From NCBI GenBank assembly GCA_041590075.1, contig JBFHUL010000019.1:1-43511 (forward strand): DNA of 43,511 bases. The letters run 5' to 3'. This document shows, one piece after another, positions 8,956 to 17,198 of this stretch (within the stretch, counting starts at the first letter, position 1; each line of letters starts with the position of its first letter). The notes below the pieces were generated by a model. That model saw nothing but the letters and a program-made list of their open reading frames with translations. It ran no database searches and was not told where the DNA came from. Made by a program: the position numbers and the translations under genes. The stretch is from PZPK01 sp041590075. GTDB taxonomy: Bacteria > Pseudomonadota > Gammaproteobacteria > Pseudomonadales > Oleiphilaceae.

Positions 8956-8983
8956 GCCCTTCATTTCAGCGCTCATATATAAT
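8956..8983 (+). promoter_or_regulatory. Putative valS promoter (-10 box)
   Basis: A consensus TATAAT lies at 8978-8983, 57 bp before the valS start. The -35 region (around 8956-8961) matches poorly, so the promoter may be weak or activator-dependent. valS could then be transcribed both from here and by read-through from pepA-holC. Confidence 0.4.
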
Positions 8984-9040
8984 GGCGCCCCTCTTTTCGA
9001 CGACTTTAAACTTCAGCAGCGAGACAGTGAACGCCTAGCT

Positions 9041-11890
9041 ATGGACAAAACCTATCAGCCCAGCGACATCGAACAAACCTGGTACCAAACATGGGAGCAG
9101 CACGGCTATTTCAAGCCCAGCGGCACCGGCAAGCCCTACAGCATCATGATCCCGCCGCCCAATGTGACCGGCAGCCTGCACATGGGGCATGCCTTTCAGG
9201 ATTCGATCATGGATGCACTGACCCGCTACCATCGCATGAAAGGCAATAACACGCTCTGGCAGGTAGGCACCGATCACGCCGGCATTGCGACGCAAATGGT
9301 GGTAGAACGCAAGCTCGCCGCAGAAGAAGGAAAGTCCCGACACGACTTAGGGCGCGACGCCTTTCTCGACAAAATCTGGGAGTGGAAAGCCCATTCCGGC
9401 GGCACTATTACCCGCCAGCTTCGTCGCCTGGGCGCTTCAGTTGATTGGGACCACGAACGTTTCACCATGGACGAAGGCTTTTATAAGGCGGTGCAAGAAG
9501 TATTTGTTCGTCTGTACGAAGACGACCTGATATACCGAGGAAAACGTCTCGTTAACTGGGACCCAAAACTGCATACTGCCATCTCCGATCTGGAAGTTGA
9601 AAACAAAGACAAGCAAGGGCACCTGTGGCACTTCCGCTACCCTCTGGCCGACAATGCAAGCACGGCGTCGGGCGACAATTTTATTGTGGTGGCAACAACC
9701 CGCCCCGAAACCATGCTGGGCGACACCGCCGTCGCCGTGCATCCTGACGACGAGCGCTATCAGCAACTGATTGGCCAGCATGTGCTGCTGCCGATCGTCA
9801 ATCGTCGTATACCTATTGTTGCAGATGACTACGTCGACCGGGAATTCGGCACAGGCTGTGTGAAGATCACTCCGGCGCATGACTTCAATGATTACGAACT
9901 CGGCAAGCGGCACGGGTCAGTGCTCATCAATATCATGTCGAAAGACGCCACCATTCTGGAACAGGCTCAGATCTTCAACTTTGATGGCAGTGCCAGCAGC
10001 GCATTCGACTCAAATTTGCCTGAAGCCTATGCGGGCCTCGATCGCTTTGCTGCACGCAAGCAGATTGTTGCCGACTTCGAGCAACTGGGGCTACTCGAAA
10101 AAATTGACGATCACGCACTCAAAGTACCCTATGGCGACCGTTCAGGTGTCGTCATTGAGCCACTACTTACCGACCAGTGGTTTGTGCGTGCAGGCCCTCT
10201 CGCCGAACCGGCCATCGAAGCGGTAGAAAACGGCGACATCCAGTTTGTACCCAAACAATACGAGAATATGTATTTCTCCTGGATGCGAGACATTCAGGAT
10301 TGGTGTATTTCGCGCCAGCTGTGGTGGGGACACCGGATTCCCGCCTGGTACGATGCGCAAGGCGGAGTCTATGTTGCGCGAACAGAAGCCGAAGCCCGCA
10401 CAAAATACGCCATTGCTGATGATGTTGCCCTGAGTCAGGATGACGACGTTCTCGACACCTGGTTCTCATCGGCCCTCTGGACCTTCGGCACACTGGGCTG
10501 GCCCGAGCAGACCGACCGACTGAAAACCTTCCACCCTACCGATGTTCTGGTGACTGGTTTCGATATTATTTTCTTCTGGGTGGCGCGCATGATCATGATG
10601 ACCATGCATTTCATGAAAGATGAGAACAACAAGCCCCAGGTGCCGTTTAAATATGTTTATGTAACAGGGCTGATCCGCGACGAGCACGGCGACAAAATGT
10701 CAAAGTCGAAAGGCAACGTACTCGACCCCCTGGACATGATAGACGGCATCTCCCTCGAAGATCTGGTGGAGAAACGCACCGGCAACATGATGCAGCCCCA
10801 GCTTGCCGAAAAAATTGCCAAACGCACGCGAAAAACCTTTTCAGAGGGGATTGCGGCGCACGGCACCGACGCCCTGCGCTTTACTCTGTTTTCGCTTGCG
10901 TCAACAGGGCGAGACATCAATTGGGACATGAAACGCCTGGAAGGCTACCGCAATTTCTGTAACAAAATCTGGAATGCTGCCCGCTATGTTCTGATGAACA
11001 CCGAGGGCGAAGATTGCGGACAAAACGACGAATCTGTGCGTTTGTCGTTAGCCGATCGCTGGATTATCTCCCGCCTTCAGCAGGTGGAGGCTACCATTAC
11101 CAAGCAGCTTGATGAGTTTCGTCTCGATCTGGCTTCACAGAGCCTTTACGACTTTATTTGGAACGAGTATTGCGACTGGTATCTGGAGCTTTCCAAGCCC
11201 ATTCTGGCCGATACTCAGGACAGCGAGCTATTGCGCGGCACGCGTCGCACACTCGTAAGAGTATTGGAGGCTATTTTACGGCTCGCACATCCCTTTATGC
11301 CCTTCATTTCCGAAGAGATCTGGCAACGTATCGCACCGCTGGCCGGAAAGTCCGGCGCCACCATCATGACGCAAGAATACCCCACCCCAGATGCCGGAAA
11401 AATCGATGCCGTCGCCATGGGTGATGTGGAATGGCTAAGAGGCGTCATTGTTGCAATCCGCAATATACGCGGCGAAATGGACATTTCTCCGGCGCGTGCC
11501 ATTCCTGTGCTATTGCGGCATGGGCACGCTGAAGACAAACGCCGCTTTGATGAAAATCGCAGCTATATCGCCTCGTTGGCGAAGCTTGAGTCGCTGGATT
11601 GGCTGGGCGACGCCGAGCCGCCATTGTCGGCGACACAGCTGGTTGGGGACATGGAAGTACTCGTACCGATGGCGGGCCTCATTGATGTGGACGCAGAAGT
11701 GGCACGCCTCACCAAAGAACTCGATAAATCCGCCAAAGAGGTCGCGCGTCTGGAAGCGAAACTCGGCAACGAGAAATTCGTGAAGAATGCCCCCGCCGAT
11801 GTGGTGACAAAAGAACAGGCCAAGCTCAAAGATGCCACCTCAGCGCAACAGCGGCTGGCTGAGCAAATTGAAAAAATCAGATCTCTATAG
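9041..11890 (+). CDS. valS: Valyl-tRNA synthetase
   Basis: Class I synthetase that attaches valine to tRNA-Val and edits mischarged threonine. It is 949 aa, full length. The HIGH signature is PPPNVTGSLHMGHA (HMGH at residues 47-50) and the KMSKS loop is at 552-556. The editing CP1 domain (about 190-400) contains ATTRPETMLGDTAV. The C-terminal segment (about 880-949: VARLTKELDKSAKEVARLEA onward) is the coiled-coil arm typical of bacterial ValRS. No clear Shine-Dalgarno precedes ATG 9041. It is followed after 28 bp by panE on the same strand, and it heads or continues the long pepA-to-MFS run. Confidence 0.98.
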   Translation: MDKTYQPSDIEQTWYQTWEQHGYFKPSGTGKPYSIMIPPPNVTGSLHMGHAFQDSIMDALTRYHRMKGNNTLWQVGTDHAGIATQMVVERKLAAEEGKSRHDLGRDAFLDKIWEWKAHSGGTITRQLRRLGASVDWDHERFTMDEGFYKAVQEVFVRLYEDDLIYRGKRLVNWDPKLHTAISDLEVENKDKQGHLWHFRYPLADNASTASGDNFIVVATTRPETMLGDTAVAVHPDDERYQQLIGQHVLLPIVNRRIPIVADDYVDREFGTGCVKITPAHDFNDYELGKRHGSVLINIMSKDATILEQAQIFNFDGSASSAFDSNLPEAYAGLDRFAARKQIVADFEQLGLLEKIDDHALKVPYGDRSGVVIEPLLTDQWFVRAGPLAEPAIEAVENGDIQFVPKQYENMYFSWMRDIQDWCISRQLWWGHRIPAWYDAQGGVYVARTEAEARTKYAIADDVALSQDDDVLDTWFSSALWTFGTLGWPEQTDRLKTFHPTDVLVTGFDIIFFWVARMIMMTMHFMKDENNKPQVPFKYVYVTGLIRDEHGDKMSKSKGNVLDPLDMIDGISLEDLVEKRTGNMMQPQLAEKIAKRTRKTFSEGIAAHGTDALRFTLFSLASTGRDINWDMKRLEGYRNFCNKIWNAARYVLMNTEGEDCGQNDESVRLSLADRWIISRLQQVEATITKQLDEFRLDLASQSLYDFIWNEYCDWYLELSKPILADTQDSELLRGTRRTLVRVLEAILRLAHPFMPFISEEIWQRIAPLAGKSGATIMTQEYPTPDAGKIDAVAMGDVEWLRGVIVAIRNIRGEMDISPARAIPVLLRHGHAEDKRRFDENRSYIASLAKLESLDWLGDAEPPLSATQLVGDMEVLVPMAGLIDVDAEVARLTKELDKSAKEVARLEAKLGNEKFVKNAPADVVTKEQAKLKDATSAQQRLAEQIEKIRSL

Positions 11891-11918
11891 GGGCACACAG
11901 CTAGGTCATGCTCACACG

Positions 11919-12824
11919 ATGATCGCAATACTCGGCGCGGGTGCGATGGGTTGCCTCTGGGCAGCGCATCTCGCGCGCACTCATCGCGTCGTTTTTGCAG
12001 ACGCCAGACTCAATGCGCCGATTGAGCGATGCTTTACCTTTGATGCATGCTCCGAATCCGAAGAAAAGCCTGGCGCGACCATCCGGCTGCAACACCTGCC
12101 TCCCTGTGAATTGCCGCGCACCCCCGATTTGTTAATGGTGTGCACCAAAAGCTACGACGCGCTGTCCGCTTTACGAACAGTACTGAAGGAATCGATTCAT
12201 CCCCGCGCCATATTACTGTTTCAAAACGGGTTGGGTAGCCAGCAAGCCATACTTGACACCTACCCCAACCAGCACGTTTATGCCGCCGTCACCACAGAAG
12301 GCGCCTACCGTCGTCGCGATCATATCGTTCATGCCGGCGCGGGACACACACTCATAGGCGCTATTTCAGAGCCGGCTAAACAACACCCGCTCCCCCTACT
12401 GGAGACTCTGGGCGCTCAGGCATTGCCGCTTACTTACAAAGCTGATATCTGGCCCCGACTCTGGCATAAACTGGTGATCAACTGCGCGATCAACCCCTTT
12501 ACAGCATTGGCATCCTGCCTGAATGGACACGTACCCGGGCAGCCTCTCTTTCAGGAGTGGTGGCCACAGCTGCGCGACGAACTGCACACGCTGCTCGATA
12601 TTGCCCAATGCCCGCTCTCCCGCTCGCAACTCAAAGAAATGGTGTTTGACGTGATTGAAAAAACCGCCTCTAATCGCTCATCCATGCTGCAGGACGTAGA
12701 AGCCGGACGCCGCACCGAAATTGATGACATCAATGGTTTCGCAGCCAGCTTGCTCGCGAAAAACGGAAAAGAAAACACGATTAATCAGCTACTGTGGGAG
12801 CGCGTACGTGCACTGGGGAATTGA
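11919..12824 (+). CDS. panE: 2-dehydropantoate 2-reductase
   Basis: Reduces ketopantoate to pantoate with NADPH in pantothenate/CoA synthesis. The N-terminal Rossmann motif MIAILGAGAMGCLWAAHLA fixes the start at ATG 11919 (301 aa); the same frame is open further upstream but inside valS. Family blocks are LLMVCTKSYD, ILLFQNGLGSQ, VYAAVTTEGAY and the catalytic-lysine region IWPRLWHKLVINCAINPFTA. The C-terminal domain has SSMLQDVEAGRRTEIDDING, the conserved substrate-side motif. The last 17 bp overlap mak. It could be another ketopantoate-reductase-family member, but the motifs fit PanE well. Confidence 0.92.
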   Translation: MIAILGAGAMGCLWAAHLARTHRVVFADARLNAPIERCFTFDACSESEEKPGATIRLQHLPPCELPRTPDLLMVCTKSYDALSALRTVLKESIHPRAILLFQNGLGSQQAILDTYPNQHVYAAVTTEGAYRRRDHIVHAGAGHTLIGAISEPAKQHPLPLLETLGAQALPLTYKADIWPRLWHKLVINCAINPFTALASCLNGHVPGQPLFQEWWPQLRDELHTLLDIAQCPLSRSQLKEMVFDVIEKTASNRSSMLQDVEAGRRTEIDDINGFAASLLAKNGKENTINQLLWERVRALGN

Positions 12825-13731
12825 TCTGGGCGGTACCAAAATCGAGATCATTGGCCTTGCTTCGCACTCAGAGGAACGGTATCGCCGACGTATTCCCGCC
12901 CCTCGCGGAAGCTATGCCGATACCCTGTCGGCCATTTGCGATCTGATCAATCAGGCCGAACAGGAAACGCAACAAGCGGGCAGCATTGGAATAGGCATTC
13001 CCGGTTGTATCGACCCCCTCACTCAGCGTGTTAAAAACGCAAACTCGACGTGGCTGATTGGTGAGCCTCTACAATACGATCTTGAAAACAAGTTGGCTCG
13101 GCCCGTGGTCATCGCCAACGATGCAGACTGCTTTACACTCTCCGAGGCAATGGACGGAGCAGGCAAGGCGTTTCATGTTGTGTTTGGCGTCATACTGGGC
13201 ACGGGCGTGGGAGGGGGGCTCGCTATCGCGCAACAGGTATCCAGCGGCCCTAATTCCATTCGGGGCGAATGGGGACACAACCCGCTGCCATGGCTGAAAC
13301 AAGGTGAACGACAGACAGAGTGTTATTGCGGAAAGAAAGGCTGCATCGAAACCTTTCTGTCGGGGCCAGGGCTGCTGCACCAGTACCAGCAGCACCACGA
13401 TGCAGCACACGACGCGCCCGATAAACCGCATGGCGTCGAAGACTTGCTGTCACTGAGTCAAGGCGGCAACGCATTGGCGCAGCAGGCGCTCGCCAATTAT
13501 CCCGACCAGCTGGGGCGCGCCCTCGCAAGTGTCATTAACGTGTTAGATCCGGATTGCATTGTGCTGGGTGGCGGGCTCTCCAACATGCACTCACTCTATG
13601 AAGATATCCGCGCTCCACTTGATGAATACGTCTTTTCCTCCGCCTGCCATACGCCTGTTGTACCCGCCCGACACGGAGACTCCAGTGGCGTGCGCGGTGC
13701 TGCCTGGCTAGGAATGCAACAACATGTCTGA
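12808..13731 (+). CDS. mak: ROK-family fructokinase (Mak-like)
   Basis: ATP-dependent sugar kinase of the ROK family, most like E. coli Mak, which phosphorylates fructose (and mannose). GTG 12808 is chosen because it gives MHWGIDLGGTKIE, with a GGGAG box 7 nt upstream; 307 aa is the usual size. The phosphate-binding motif DLGGTK is at residues 6-11. The hexokinase-like segment GVILGTGVGGG, the GEWGHNPLPW block and the zinc motif CYCGKKGCIETF are present. KNANSTWL and HGDSSGVRGAAWL are close to Mak rather than NagK. It overlaps panE by 17 bp and syd by 8 bp, implying translational coupling. Substrate is inferred. Confidence 0.87.
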   Translation: MHWGIDLGGTKIEIIGLASHSEERYRRRIPAPRGSYADTLSAICDLINQAEQETQQAGSIGIGIPGCIDPLTQRVKNANSTWLIGEPLQYDLENKLARPVVIANDADCFTLSEAMDGAGKAFHVVFGVILGTGVGGGLAIAQQVSSGPNSIRGEWGHNPLPWLKQGERQTECYCGKKGCIETFLSGPGLLHQYQQHHDAAHDAPDKPHGVEDLLSLSQGGNALAQQALANYPDQLGRALASVINVLDPDCIVLGGGLSNMHSLYEDIRAPLDEYVFSSACHTPVVPARHGDSSGVRGAAWLGMQQHV

Positions 13732-14290
13732 TATTTTTCTCGCGCTTGAGGCGCTCCACCAACGTTATCGCAATCTATGGCACAGTGAGCACAACTCACT
13801 GCCTGTCGCGAGATTCGACGACGCATGGCCCTCCGCCTGTGCTCATCAACAAAAAAAGGAGCATGCGTCTTATGTATACCACTGGCAGGCCACGTCGCGC
13901 CGGGATACCGCACTGTTTTCGCCTATCGAGCAAGCCCTGGAATGCACCATACACCCAGATATAAAAGCCTACTACGGAAGCTTCTGGGCAGACAGCATTC
14001 CCGTCGAACATCGCCTCGCAGATTGTCTGCTGCTACAAATCTGGAATGAAGAGGATCAGCAACGTTTACTCGAGAATCAGCTTGGTCATGCTTTTGCACG
14101 AATCAAAGGTCGCCTGCCACTAACCTTTTTTATTGCCTGCACGCACTCTGACACGAATATCTGTCTGGACAATCAGACCGGCGAAATCGTACTGGAACGC
14201 CCCGGTTATCCTGCTCAGAAGGTTCTCGCTGACTCGCTCGAATCATTTCTGCTTGATTGTGCACCCTGTCTGGATGACTACGGCGCTTAA
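13724..14290 (+). CDS. syd: SecY-interacting protein Syd
   Basis: Peripheral cytoplasmic protein that binds SecY and is thought to check the integrity of the SecYEG translocon. It is 188 aa, typical. The N-terminal segment with LHQRYRNLWHSEHNSLPVA, the middle LADCLLLQIWNEEDQQRLLE and the end LADSLESFLLDCAPCLDD match the Syd pattern. An AGGA box lies 9 nt before ATG 13724. It overlaps mak by 8 bp, and the MFS gene starts 3 bp after its stop. Confidence 0.88.
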   Translation: MSDIFLALEALHQRYRNLWHSEHNSLPVARFDDAWPSACAHQQKKEHASYVYHWQATSRRDTALFSPIEQALECTIHPDIKAYYGSFWADSIPVEHRLADCLLLQIWNEEDQQRLLENQLGHAFARIKGRLPLTFFIACTHSDTNICLDNQTGEIVLERPGYPAQKVLADSLESFLLDCAPCLDDYGA

Positions 14291-14293
14291 GCG

Positions 14294-15520
14294 ATGCAAC
14301 GCGTATTTTCGAACAGCGGGTTCTATTTGTCGCAGGCATTCGACGTTCTAACGAACAATCTGTGCAAGCAGAGCTTTCTGTTCGTGCTTGCTTATTTCAG
14401 CGCCTCCCAACAAAGCTCTCTGTTAATGGCCAACCTCGCCATAACCGTTTACATCGTCCCCTTTCTTTTTCTCTCTTACTTCGCGGGCCAGCATGCGGAA
14501 CCACGCAACAAAAGAACACTTATCCGGATTCTCAAGTCTGTCGATTTTCTGTTATTGGGACTGGTCACACTGAGCTATGCGTCTGCTCTTCCTGAACTCA
14601 CACTCCTGATGATTTTTCTGCTTGGTTGCAAAACGGCCTATATGACTCCCGTAAAATTTGCCTACATGAGCGAAAAGTATCAGGGCAATGCATTACTACG
14701 CAGCAACGGCCTCATGCAAACGCTCTCACTCACCTGCATGCTGGTCGCCATTACATCAGCCGGATTCGTGATCGAGCTCGTACACACACCGGTGAATTTT
14801 GGGTTCTTGTTATTGAGCCTCTCTGCCGTCGGCTTGCTAAGTGCTGCCTGTATGCAGAACAGCCAGCCACTCACACAGCAGGAACCGCAACAAATATCTT
14901 CTGTACGCGAGCTTGCCAATCGCGTGTACCGCGCAAAACTGACCACACCCATGCTCGCCATCGCCTGGTTCTGGTTTATCAGCGCACTTTTTGTGTCGCA
15001 ATTTATCAACTTCGTAAAAATGGAACTCAATGGCGAAGCCCTTGCTGCCGCAACAGCCCTCGCTATTTTTGTGCTGGGCATGCTGAGTGGCATGGCGTTG
15101 CTAGAGTGCTTCAAGCGCCATGCACAGCACTTGCTCTTCCCATCCGCGCTCGCCTTGAGTGCGTTGACCGCGGGCATTGCGCTTTATGAGTCGCCGGGAG
15201 AAATGGGTATTACACACCTCGATTTGTTCCGCCAGGCAGCGGGCTTATCCGGCTTACTCTTCGCGACAGGCATGTGCGCCACGACTTATGTTGCGCCGCT
15301 GTATACACAGCTTCAAGGCCAAGCGCCCGCCCATCTGGTTGCCCGAATTATGGGCTTGAGCAGCTTTCTCAATGCCGTATTTATCGTCGCATCCACCGCG
15401 TTTGCCTACCTCACCTTGAGCTTGTTTGCGCTCTCACTCACTCAGTACTTTGTGGCGATCAGTCTCAGCAATACTTTTTTCTTCTGCGTAATCATATTGT
15501 TGCGCCGCAGGATGCACTAA
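14294..15520 (+). CDS. MFS transporter, LplT-like
   Basis: Integral membrane transporter of 408 aa with about 12 hydrophobic segments. The opening (FYLSQAFDVLTNNLCKQSFL) and the following ITVYIVPFLFLSYFAGQHAE resemble the start of LplT, the lysophospholipid flippase, whose usual motif is FLGALNDNLFK. The segment FLLGCKTAYMTPVKFAYMSE also fits LplT (normally FFSPAKYGIL). The acyltransferase partner Aas is not adjacent, so the substrate is uncertain. It is the last gene of the plus-strand run and ends 15 bp from the convergent AraC gene, with no clear terminator between. Confidence 0.8.
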   Translation: MQRVFSNSGFYLSQAFDVLTNNLCKQSFLFVLAYFSASQQSSLLMANLAITVYIVPFLFLSYFAGQHAEPRNKRTLIRILKSVDFLLLGLVTLSYASALPELTLLMIFLLGCKTAYMTPVKFAYMSEKYQGNALLRSNGLMQTLSLTCMLVAITSAGFVIELVHTPVNFGFLLLSLSAVGLLSAACMQNSQPLTQQEPQQISSVRELANRVYRAKLTTPMLAIAWFWFISALFVSQFINFVKMELNGEALAAATALAIFVLGMLSGMALLECFKRHAQHLLFPSALALSALTAGIALYESPGEMGITHLDLFRQAAGLSGLLFATGMCATTYVAPLYTQLQGQAPAHLVARIMGLSSFLNAVFIVASTAFAYLTLSLFALSLTQYFVAISLSNTFFFCVIILLRRRMH

Positions 15521-15535
15521 ACGTTAATGCGTTAC

Positions 15536-16579
15536 TCAGGAATTGTGTTGTTCACGAAGGTTTGCGCAGTATTTTCCGGGCGACAGCCCGGTCCAACGTT
15601 TAAACGCACGCTGAAACGCGCTTTGTTCTGAAAAGCCCAGCATGAAGGTGAGCTCCAGCAGACTGTCGCCGCCATTTTTAAGGTACAGCAAAGCCGTTTC
15701 ACATCGGGTTTGATCGACAAACTGCTTATAGTGTGTGCCCCAGGCTTCAAAGCGCCTCTGCAGCGTGCGCACACTGGTGTTAAATTTTTCTGCGACACGA
15801 TCAATGGTGGGCACATCTCGCGGCAGTTCGCGAATAACAAAGGCTTTAATCTGTTGCTTCAGGTTGTCGTCACCGCTCTCTTGCAGCAGCACACCTGCAT
15901 GACTGTTCAACAGCTCAAACATATGTCGGTCTGGCTGCTTGAGCGCCAAAGAAAAAACCGATGCATCAAACAGCACCGCATTCATCGTCTGCCCAAACTC
16001 TACAGGACATGCGAAGAAACGCTCGTACTCCTCTTTATTGCCGGCGCAATGATGCCGAAAGTGTATCGCCCTCGGAGCCAATGCCGACTTAACAATATGT
16101 CGCGCAAAACCAATCCACCCGGTGAGCGCCTCTTCGGCAATGTGGCGATTGGGCTCGCCGTCGGTATACCATTCGATGGCGCAGGTCGCCCCCTGCTCAT
16201 GCACCACGGTGCAACCGATATTACCCACCAGAGCCTGCAGTTTCAGCTGCGTGGCAATCACCTCTCTGAGGTTGTCACTCACCGACAGAATATAGCCGAT
16301 TACGCCCCAACGATTGGCTTCTGCATGCTGACCGTAGTGAAAACCAAAACTCGGATCTCCCAGTAAATCGGCCCCCAAATCCATCAAGCTAAAATATAGA
16401 GGCGCCGAATACCGAAACGTGGAATCATTCAATTCACCATCCTTCAGGCCCAGTTTTACCAGGGCGGGATGCGCATCACCCAAGCGCTGCTGCAAAAACG
16501 TATAGAGCGCCCTGATGACACTGCTCGAAATATAACGGTCACGATACCAGTCGCGCTCGTAATCCACGCTATCACTCAC
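15536..16579 (-). CDS. AraC-family regulator with Arabinose_bd-type N-domain
   Basis: Transcription factor of about 347 aa. The N-terminal part (from YISSSVIRALYTFLQQRLG) is the Arabinose_bd-like domain of OruR/ArgR-type regulators. The C-terminal 100 residues are the AraC HTH pair, with PTIDRVAEKFNTSVRTLQRR and LLELTFMLGFSEQSAFQRAF, ending in WTGLSPGKYC. GTG 16579 is preferred: it overlaps the ampD stop by 8 bp and has AAGG 9 nt upstream. ATG 16597 is an alternative, and the frame stays open further inside ampD. It occupies the place where ampE often follows ampD. The effector is unknown. Confidence 0.85.
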   Translation of the reverse strand: MSDSVDYERDWYRDRYISSSVIRALYTFLQQRLGDAHPALVKLGLKDGELNDSTFRYSAPLYFSLMDLGADLLGDPSFGFHYGQHAEANRWGVIGYILSVSDNLREVIATQLKLQALVGNIGCTVVHEQGATCAIEWYTDGEPNRHIAEEALTGWIGFARHIVKSALAPRAIHFRHHCAGNKEEYERFFACPVEFGQTMNAVLFDASVFSLALKQPDRHMFELLNSHAGVLLQESGDDNLKQQIKAFVIRELPRDVPTIDRVAEKFNTSVRTLQRRFEAWGTHYKQFVDQTRCETALLYLKNGGDSLLELTFMLGFSEQSAFQRAFKRWTGLSPGKYCANLREQHNS

Positions 16580-17150
16580 CGTGCTGCACCTTGCCATCAC
16601 AGAGCAGGCGGCGAAACGCCTCCCAATCGAATCCTGGACCAGGATCTGTTTTACGGCCCGGCGCAATATCTTCATGACCCACAATACGCTCGGAGGTAAT
16701 ACCCGGGTAGGTCTGCTGTAAACAATGTGTCAGGCGCGCCAACGCGGCGTACTGTTCACCCGTATAAAGATCGTCATCGTGACCTTCCAGCTCAACACCA
16801 ATCGAAAAGTCATTACAGTTATCTCGGCCACAGAAGTAGCTCTCACCCGCGTGCCACGCTCGCTCGTCACAGGAAACAAACTGTACGACTTCGCCATCAC
16901 GACGAATCAGAAAGTGCGCAGCCACTTTAAGCTCAAAAATGCCTGAGAAATAAGGGTGGTCATCAGGGTTCAAGCGATTACAAAAGAAGGCTTCGATGGC
17001 CTGTCCGCCGTATTCACGTGGCGGCAGACTGATGCAGTGAATAACCAGAAGATCAATCTGACTATAGGCAGGACGTTGATTAAAGTTAGGTGAAGGGCAG
17101 TGACGCGCCGCGTCAATCCAACCGTTATGCATGTGCATCGAATAACCCAT
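16572..17150 (-). CDS. ampD: 1,6-anhydro-N-acetylmuramyl-L-alanine amidase AmpD
   Basis: Cytoplasmic zinc amidase that cleaves the peptide from anhydro-muropeptides during peptidoglycan recycling; loss of AmpD derepresses AmpC beta-lactamase in species that have AmpR. Ligands are visible: His38 in LLVIHCISLPP, and the His and Asp of GHEDIAPGRKTDPGP. HFLIRRDGEVVQFVSCDERA and GRDNCNDFSIGVELEG are diagnostic. The frame opens at TTG 17198 (208 aa), but the family normally begins near HNGWIDAARHCPSPNF, so ATG 17150 is used (192 aa); ATG 17138 or 17132 is also possible. It is just downstream of the DUF1631 gene and overlaps the AraC gene. Confidence 0.94.
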   Translation of the reverse strand: MGYSMHMHNGWIDAARHCPSPNFNQRPAYSQIDLLVIHCISLPPREYGGQAIEAFFCNRLNPDDHPYFSGIFELKVAAHFLIRRDGEVVQFVSCDERAWHAGESYFCGRDNCNDFSIGVELEGHDDDLYTGEQYAALARLTHCLQQTYPGITSERIVGHEDIAPGRKTDPGPGFDWEAFRRLLCDGKVQHGE

Positions 17151-17198
17151 TAAGTGTTGCAGGTTATCGATGCTACGTAGGGCCGGACAATCCGTCAA

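Noticed and set aside
15710..16366. 218-aa plus-strand frame
   Set aside because: Antisense to the AraC gene; no ribosome-binding site or domain is recognisable.
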